Shown in pieces: positions 59,200-64,000 of a DNA stretch of 64,000 bases. A program made the position numbers and the translations under genes. Numbering within the stretch: the first letter of the stretch is position 1; each line of letters begins with the position of its first letter. Source of the stretch: Nostoc sp. C052 (lineage in GTDB: Bacteria > Cyanobacteriota > Cyanobacteriia > Cyanobacteriales > Nostocaceae); contig NZ_CP040274.1 of NCBI RefSeq assembly GCF_013393905.1, positions 248,001 through 312,000 on the forward strand, given 5' to 3'. The notes beneath the pieces are model-generated. The model did no database searches, was not told where the DNA came from, and saw only the letters and a list, made by a program, of their open reading frames with translations.

Positions 59200-60300
59200 A
59201 TGTATTTATTAGCGCAACAAGTGCTTGGTGGCGAGCTAGTCAAAAAAGCTGCTGAAACAAGTGCATCAATATCAGCAGGATTTGATGATTTATGGAATAA
59301 AACTTTAGCGGGGGAACTGTACAACAATATATGTACAGTCGGGGCATTATTTGCAGTTGCGACATTAACTTTTTTCATGATTGAGTGGACAAAGCAAATG
59401 ATAAATGGTAATGAGCAACGAGCTTTCAGCGATTTTATCTGGCCGTTGATTGTGGTGGTGTTGTTGTCAAATCATGGCAAAGTTCTAGGAAACTCGACGT
59501 TAGGGATTAGGAACTACATCAACAATGTAAATAATATGGTGTTGATACAAACGGCTGATGGGCTAGATTTAAGAGTCGCATTTCAAAAAGCAGCAGGGGT
59601 ATCAGTAGCTCGAAGTGCTATAGGATTAGCAATTGAAAGATGTCGGAGTTCTTCATTACAGCCGAATGAAGCAATTGATTGCTTACAACAGGCTAAAGAA
59701 GATTTAAGTCAAAAATACCCGGAAGCTTTCGATCAAAATAGTGGCCCCTTCAAATGGTTTTTGGCCGCGATAGATAAAGTCGTTGACGCTCCGATTGATG
59801 CAATAAAAAATAAAAGAAATCCCCTTCAGATATTATTTTCTTCCATTAGTGGTTTTATTGGTTCCGGTGTGACTTCAACAATTTCATTAGTCATGCTGTC
59901 GATGAATGGGTCATACCAATGGGGAATTGAATTAACAATGCTAATCACAGCATTTTTAGGACCACTAGCTGTTGGAGGTTCTTTATTACCTTACGGAGCG
60001 AAATCAATTTTCACTTGGCTAATTGGATATTTCAGTATTGGCATAGGTAAACTATCTTTTAACATGATTGTTGGTTTTGCTGGACAATTAATTTCTGACT
60101 CTCAAGCAGATCAACCAATGTTCTTCCTGTTTACAATTGGGATTTGCGCCCCGTTCTTGGCTACGGGATTAGCCGCAGGTGGCGGTTTAGCACTGTTGCA
60201 ACAAATTAATAAAGCCTCAGAAACTTATGGTGTGATTGCCGCAGAAGCTGGCATTGCAATAATCACTAGAGGTGTTAGTTTGGCGAAGTTTATGAAATAA
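59200..60300 (+). CDS. VirB6/TrbL-like membrane channel protein
   Basis: A 366-residue polytopic membrane protein with about six transmembrane segments (NNICTVGALFAVATLTFFMI, FIWPLIVVVLLSN, GIELTMLITAFLGPLAVGGS, FTWLIGYFSIGIGKLSFNMI, FFLFTIGICAPFLATGLAAG). A large extracytoplasmic loop lies between helices 2 and 3. This layout and its place after VirB4/5 match VirB6/TrbL, the inner-membrane channel of T4SS. The sequence match is weak as is usual for VirB6. Confidence 0.65.
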   Translation: MYLLAQQVLGGELVKKAAETSASISAGFDDLWNKTLAGELYNNICTVGALFAVATLTFFMIEWTKQMINGNEQRAFSDFIWPLIVVVLLSNHGKVLGNSTLGIRNYINNVNNMVLIQTADGLDLRVAFQKAAGVSVARSAIGLAIERCRSSSLQPNEAIDCLQQAKEDLSQKYPEAFDQNSGPFKWFLAAIDKVVDAPIDAIKNKRNPLQILFSSISGFIGSGVTSTISLVMLSMNGSYQWGIELTMLITAFLGPLAVGGSLLPYGAKSIFTWLIGYFSIGIGKLSFNMIVGFAGQLISDSQADQPMFFLFTIGICAPFLATGLAAGGGLALLQQINKASETYGVIAAEAGIAIITRGVSLAKFMK

Positions 60301-60305
60301 GAGAT

Positions 60306-61070
60306 ATGGTAAACACGAAAAACCGAAAATCAGAGCCATTACAACTGCTGCAATTTAATAAATCAGTTCCGACAAGAATTGGAATAATTTCATTAGTAGG
60401 ATTTTCTTGTGCAGTATTTTCATTACTATTGCAATTTCTCAATTATGGAGCAATCAGAGGATTAAGTAAAAAGCAATTAGCTTTAGTACAGTTAGATGAT
60501 GGCAAAACTATTACTGCTAAATCAGTAGACGAAAATCAACGTTCGCCAGAAGTAATCAAAAAATTTGTTGGCGATACGTTCACTAGAATGTTTAGCTGGG
60601 ATGGATTAGTTAAAATTTACAACGACTTGGGAGAACCAATTACCAAGCAAGACAAAGGAATAGATATTGACGCAGCAAGTGGAAAAAAGAAAGTTACAAC
60701 TAAGGCTTATGAAGCTGCTTTTGCAATTAGTGAAAATCATAACTTTCGAGCAGCCTTTTTACAAAAGCTGGCAGAACTCACCCCCAGCAGAATATTTGAA
60801 GGAAATATGCAAGCGTCTTTAATTCCTCGCTATATCGGAGAGCCGCGATTAATTAGAAATGGGGTATGGCAAGTAGATATAGTCGCAACTATTGTGACTT
60901 TCACAACTTCTGATAATACTGGACAAGGAATTACCTTCAATAAGACTGTGACTGTCGAAGCAGTGAATACGCCACAAGAAATTACTACTCTCACTGAACT
61001 TTCTCGGAAAATCTATGAAGCTCGGAGCGCTGGTTTAGAAATTACACAAATCAATGATTTAAAACCTTAA
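60306..61070 (+). CDS. VirB8/TraE-like transfer protein
   Basis: A 254-residue bitopic protein. A single N-terminal transmembrane helix (IISLVGFSCAVFSLLLQFLN, about residues 27-46) is followed by a periplasmic domain (PEVIKKFVGDTFTRMFSWDG, SRIFEGNMQASLIPRYIGEP, NGVWQVDIVATIVTFTTSDN). This is the topology of VirB8-type assembly factors. It begins 5 bp after the VirB6-like gene and ends 5 bp before the VirB10-like gene. Confidence 0.55.
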   Translation: MVNTKNRKSEPLQLLQFNKSVPTRIGIISLVGFSCAVFSLLLQFLNYGAIRGLSKKQLALVQLDDGKTITAKSVDENQRSPEVIKKFVGDTFTRMFSWDGLVKIYNDLGEPITKQDKGIDIDAASGKKKVTTKAYEAAFAISENHNFRAAFLQKLAELTPSRIFEGNMQASLIPRYIGEPRLIRNGVWQVDIVATIVTFTTSDNTGQGITFNKTVTVEAVNTPQEITTLTELSRKIYEARSAGLEITQINDLKP

Positions 61071-61075
61071 TAATT

Positions 61076-62644
61076 ATGTCTCTAAAAAACGAACACCAGA
61101 ATTTGACTATAGATCAAATCTTGAAATTTTCAGAGGATACAAATGATGGACAAAGGAGAGAAAAGGCTAACCGCGAAGAGTCCGAAGAATTTCCATTGAT
61201 TACTAGACACACTGTCAGTACTTCTCCTTGGTCAAGATTAGGGATAATCGCTATTCCTTTTGGCTTAGGGTTCTTAGTAATCTTTTATTTTCTCAATGGT
61301 GTTTTCAATCCTGCTAGAAGTCCAGAAGCGATAACTGCTAAAGCTGATAAAACATCCCCAGCTTTGGAGAAAGTTGAGCTAAAAGATGGTGATGTCTATG
61401 CCAAATTAGCCTTGAATAAACAAGAAGATGAATTAAATAAGATTAATCAGAGTAAAGAGCAAGTTAAAGTTAATAATAAACCTGTAAGTGTTGCAGCTTC
61501 ACCACCACTATCAACAGCTAGACCTGTAGCACAAACACAAAGTCCTAGCCCTAGACGAGATTACGTTCCGAGTAGAACTAACTCGACTATTTCATCACCA
61601 CCTCGTAATCAAACATTGCCAAGAATTAGTAATCCTGTTAGGACTGTTACGCCGAAAACAGAAACGCCAACAGACGTGATAGCTGAATTTAATCGACTTC
61701 GCAGCTTAGGATCTTACGGAAAAATCGCTTATACACCTACTTCAAATAACCAGCAGATATCAACAGAGGCGACATCCTTTCAAACACCGAATACAACACT
61801 TCTGAAAGTACAGCCACCCAATAGTGCTTATACAACACAGCAAACACGCCCTAACTTCTCTAACAGTACATCCACAGAAATTGAGAAAATTCGCCCTCGT
61901 TGGTTAGCCGATTCTAAATCTGATAAACAAGTAGCAGATGGTAATTACTTGTCTCAAGAAAACCAAATTCTGCAACAGCGTAAAACTCGCTATTTAGTCG
62001 TTGGGGAATTCGCAAATGGTGTTTTAGTGACTCCAGTGGTCAAGCAGCAAAGCGAAAATACTCGCTTCCAACAACAGCAGGCTCCAGATGATAGTAAACG
62101 CTATGTTGCTAGATTAACGGCTGATTTGCATGACAACTATGGAAATGTGGCAATTCATAAAGGCACTTTATTAGCCGTTGAACCCCTACAGGTTAATGGT
62201 GGCTCTTATGTAAGTGTGCAAGTCACCAGCATTATCAAAGATAACACTGAGTACCCAATTAGTAGCGGTGCAATTTCTGTATTAGGAGAAGGCGGGAAAC
62301 CGTTGTTAGCTAAACAGTTGCAAGATCACAAAGGCGGAGGTTCTGACTTGACTGTGGCATTAGTCAGTGGTTTGGGTCAAGTAGGAGCAATCCTGAATCA
62401 ATCTGATTCCAGTAGCAGTGTAGTTAATTCTGCTACTGGGACATTTAGCTCTAGCACGACTTCAAACAGCCAGCGCAATATTGGTGGGGCATTCTTACAA
62501 GGTGCTTTTGGCAAGCTTAGTGACACCATTGCTCGCCGTGCAGAAACTTCTAACCAACAAATCACCCCTCGTCCCAATGTTTGGTATATCCCACAAGGAA
62601 CGAAGATTACGTTTTTGGTGAACCGTTCTCTGGAGTTGCCATGA
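61076..62644 (+). CDS. VirB10/TrbI-like transfer protein
   Basis: A 522-residue bitopic protein: cytoplasmic head, one transmembrane helix (GIIAIPFGLGFLVIFYFLNG, about residues 57-76), a long Pro/Ser/Thr-rich periplasmic linker (PRISNPVRTVTPKTETPTDV), then a beta-rich VirB10 C-terminal domain: VARLTADLHDNYGNVAIHKG, TLLAVEPLQVNGGSYVSVQV and VWYIPQGTKITFLVNRSLEL. VirB10 links inner and outer membrane in the core complex. The stop overlaps the next ATG (ATGA). Confidence 0.75.
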   Translation: MSLKNEHQNLTIDQILKFSEDTNDGQRREKANREESEEFPLITRHTVSTSPWSRLGIIAIPFGLGFLVIFYFLNGVFNPARSPEAITAKADKTSPALEKVELKDGDVYAKLALNKQEDELNKINQSKEQVKVNNKPVSVAASPPLSTARPVAQTQSPSPRRDYVPSRTNSTISSPPRNQTLPRISNPVRTVTPKTETPTDVIAEFNRLRSLGSYGKIAYTPTSNNQQISTEATSFQTPNTTLLKVQPPNSAYTTQQTRPNFSNSTSTEIEKIRPRWLADSKSDKQVADGNYLSQENQILQQRKTRYLVVGEFANGVLVTPVVKQQSENTRFQQQQAPDDSKRYVARLTADLHDNYGNVAIHKGTLLAVEPLQVNGGSYVSVQVTSIIKDNTEYPISSGAISVLGEGGKPLLAKQLQDHKGGGSDLTVALVSGLGQVGAILNQSDSSSSVVNSATGTFSSSTTSNSQRNIGGAFLQGAFGKLSDTIARRAETSNQQITPRPNVWYIPQGTKITFLVNRSLELP

Positions 62645-63372
62645 AGAAGTTAAAACTCGTGACAGCGTTCCAGCTTGGGGTTGCTGCTTTTTTGGCAGTG
62701 TGTCTAGTTCCAGTCAAAACCTATGCTCAAAGTACAGTCCGCACCATAAAGCAATCTCAGGTTAGTGGCAGTACTGCCAAGCTCCAAAAAATTAAGGTCT
62801 GGAATGGCTCAGGCGTATCAATTTCATTTTATGAAGTCTTAGAGATGGTGAAGCGAGTGTGGATTGACGATCCCTCGCAAGTTTTGATTGACACTGATGG
62901 TTGTTTAGAAGGAATCGACCAGAACTGTCAAAACAGTAGTGCTGGGCTACTTCACTTACGCCGGATCAAAAAGCTTCCGGTTCCAGGACTGCCCCAAACA
63001 AGTGCAACTTTGCTTACAGTGATTACTCAAACTGCTTCTGGCTCGCGCAAAGTTTACCACTTTCAAGTTACCCCATCTAATTCCCGTCCTGAATACAGTC
63101 AAGTGTCAATTATCTCGGATAAGCCATCTTCAACAGTAACTCGACCGAGATTATCGCCCCTAGTACAAACTATCAACACCACAAAACAAATCAGAGCAGG
63201 GATCAGGGTAGCGATTAGTAATGGTTCGCTCTCCTCATCTGATGAACTTCACAATCGGATTGAGCAATTCTTGACTCATTTTCAAGCTGGAGAGCAAATG
63301 CCTGCTGCTGCTCTTCAAGCTGGTGTTTCACTTAAATTAGTTAACAAATTAATTGAGCTTGGACAAATATGA
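62641..63372 (+). CDS. VirB9/TraK-like exported transfer protein
   Basis: A 243-residue exported protein with a signal peptide (LKLVTAFQLGVAAFLAVCLV, cleavage near TYAQS). The mature part contains KLQKIKVWNGSGVSISFYEV, PSQVLIDTDGCLEGIDQNCQ, SAGLLHLRRIKKLPVPGLPQ and KVYHFQVTPSNSRPEYSQVS, reminiscent of VirB9/TraK outer-membrane core proteins. The C-terminal about 50 residues are helical and not part of that domain. Coupled to both neighbours by ATGA overlaps. Confidence 0.55.
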   Translation: MKKLKLVTAFQLGVAAFLAVCLVPVKTYAQSTVRTIKQSQVSGSTAKLQKIKVWNGSGVSISFYEVLEMVKRVWIDDPSQVLIDTDGCLEGIDQNCQNSSAGLLHLRRIKKLPVPGLPQTSATLLTVITQTASGSRKVYHFQVTPSNSRPEYSQVSIISDKPSSTVTRPRLSPLVQTINTTKQIRAGIRVAISNGSLSSSDELHNRIEQFLTHFQAGEQMPAAALQAGVSLKLVNKLIELGQI

Positions 63373-64000
63373 AATCATCAAATCGTTCGCCCAAAATTAC
63401 TTTTGACATGATTCGCTATTTAATATTGTTTGGATTGCTAGGAGGATTGTTTATTCACAGTTTTTGGGAGTATGGAATTATGAATCAGGTAATTGGATTT
63501 CTGCTGCCCAAAGCCTCAGCACAAGTCCCATTTGTCAGTAGCAATAATGGCTTGATTCCAGACTGGTCAAAAATGAAGTTTCAAGACATGATTGTATCTG
63601 AATCTGGTAATGTGACTTACCCAACTGACCGAGGTAATCAGACTAGAATTTGGCAAGCTGGACAAAGTATTGGCGATTTTATGGAGCTTGGGGATTTTGA
63701 AGATGCCAATTTGAATCTTGAAAAGCTTACCCTATCGACGATATCTCAGGCATTAGCTATTGATTTAGATGGTTTAAAGCTTGACGATTTTGGAGTCATC
63801 AAAACTCAAACCCTTAGCGATTTAGTCAAGGCTATACCTGAATTAGCTAATCAATCAGCCAGGAGTGTAGCGCCAATAGCTGACTTTTTTCGCCAAATGG
63901 GTATCAGCACTAATCAAAGAATTGGTAATGTCGCTAATTATTACAACTTAGACAATATCCCTCTCGGCAGTGAAATTGATTTATCTAAATACAAGCTGAC
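63369..64000 (+). CDS. Exported transfer-operon protein, incomplete at right edge
   Basis: The frame starts with ATG at 63369, overlapping the previous TGA, and is open to the window end (210 codons visible). It has a membrane anchor or signal (MIRYLILFGLLGGLFIHSFW, then LLPKASAQV) and a Leu/Asp-rich region with repeated LGDFEDANLNLEKLTLSTIS-like units (LDGLKLDDFGVIKTQTLSDL). It continues the transfer operon; family unknown. Confidence 0.7.
   Translation, partial: MKSSNRSPKITFDMIRYLILFGLLGGLFIHSFWEYGIMNQVIGFLLPKASAQVPFVSSNNGLIPDWSKMKFQDMIVSESGNVTYPTDRGNQTRIWQAGQSIGDFMELGDFEDANLNLEKLTLSTISQALAIDLDGLKLDDFGVIKTQTLSDLVKAIPELANQSARSVAPIADFFRQMGISTNQRIGNVANYYNLDNIPLGSEIDLSKYKL

Noticed and set aside
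1..64000. CRISPR arrays, tRNA and rRNA genes
   Set aside because: No regularly spaced direct repeats with unique spacers were seen, and no tRNA T-loop or rRNA signature was recognised on either strand by eye.

Overview
The window looks like part of a large plasmid from a filamentous, probably heterocyst-forming (Nostocales) cyanobacterium. The evidence is HIP1 octamers (GCGATCGC) throughout, AT-rich DNA, several cyanobacterium-type families (DUF2811, LssY_C, desaturase, group-2-like sigma factor), many short GC-rich inverted repeats of Nostoc type, and plasmid functions: ParA/ParB, a ParM/ParR-like pair, a MobV relaxase and a VirB-type transfer operon. I saw no rRNA, tRNA, CRISPR array or ordinary DDE transposase. 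These calls come from reading the sequence; no database search was run.

Layout. 0-12 kb is a cargo and graveyard zone: hypothetical genes, a fatty acid desaturase, a HEAT-repeat protein, an acyltransferase, an AIPR-like protein, and remnants of AAC(3)-like acetyltransferase, beta-lactamase-like hydrolase, cobW, DUF1186 and SDR genes. A cobalamin riboswitch remains upstream of the cobW remnant. 12-15.9 kb holds small plasmid hypotheticals and a cluster of TGTGGA boxes. 15.9-24 kb is a maintenance core: sigma factor, RecD2-type helicase, ParA-ParB, a lipoprotein, and palindromes followed by ParM-like and ParR-like genes. 24-34 kb is metabolic or stress cargo (DUF1003, secreted HD protein, phospholipase D, HAD, LssY_C, glucose-6-phosphate dehydrogenase, J-domain protein), again mixed with remnants (isochorismatase, phosphoesterase, AI-2E transporter, gnd). 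34.2-36.2 kb is an IscB element with its probable omegaRNA, which appears to split a small gene. 36-49 kb contains an Rpn-like nuclease, a membrane coiled-coil protein, a TPR protein, a 1729-residue protein with RNA-polymerase-like (double-psi beta-barrel) motifs, small plasmid genes, a broken P63C-domain gene and a second actin-like gene. 49-64 kb is the transfer module: oriT-like repeats, a MobV relaxase with a primase-like C-terminus, an AAA+ ATPase, DUF192, then pilin-like, VirB3-, VirB4-, VirB5-, VirB6-, VirB8-, VirB10- and VirB9/TraK-like genes, running off the right edge.

Most notable points. (1) The 1729-residue protein carries a DYDGD motif and downstream motifs in the order seen in QDE-1/YonO-type single-chain RNA polymerases. 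(2) A 152-bp inverted-repeat element flanked by CTAG duplications occurs three times and adds exactly 52 codons in frame to the sigma factor and the RecD2 helicase; the third copy joins fragments of two unrelated genes. (3) A second repeat class adds 42 and 59 codons to two more genes. All five insertions are multiples of three, so the plasmid appears to host ORF-invading repeats, a situation best known from the Rickettsia palindromic elements.
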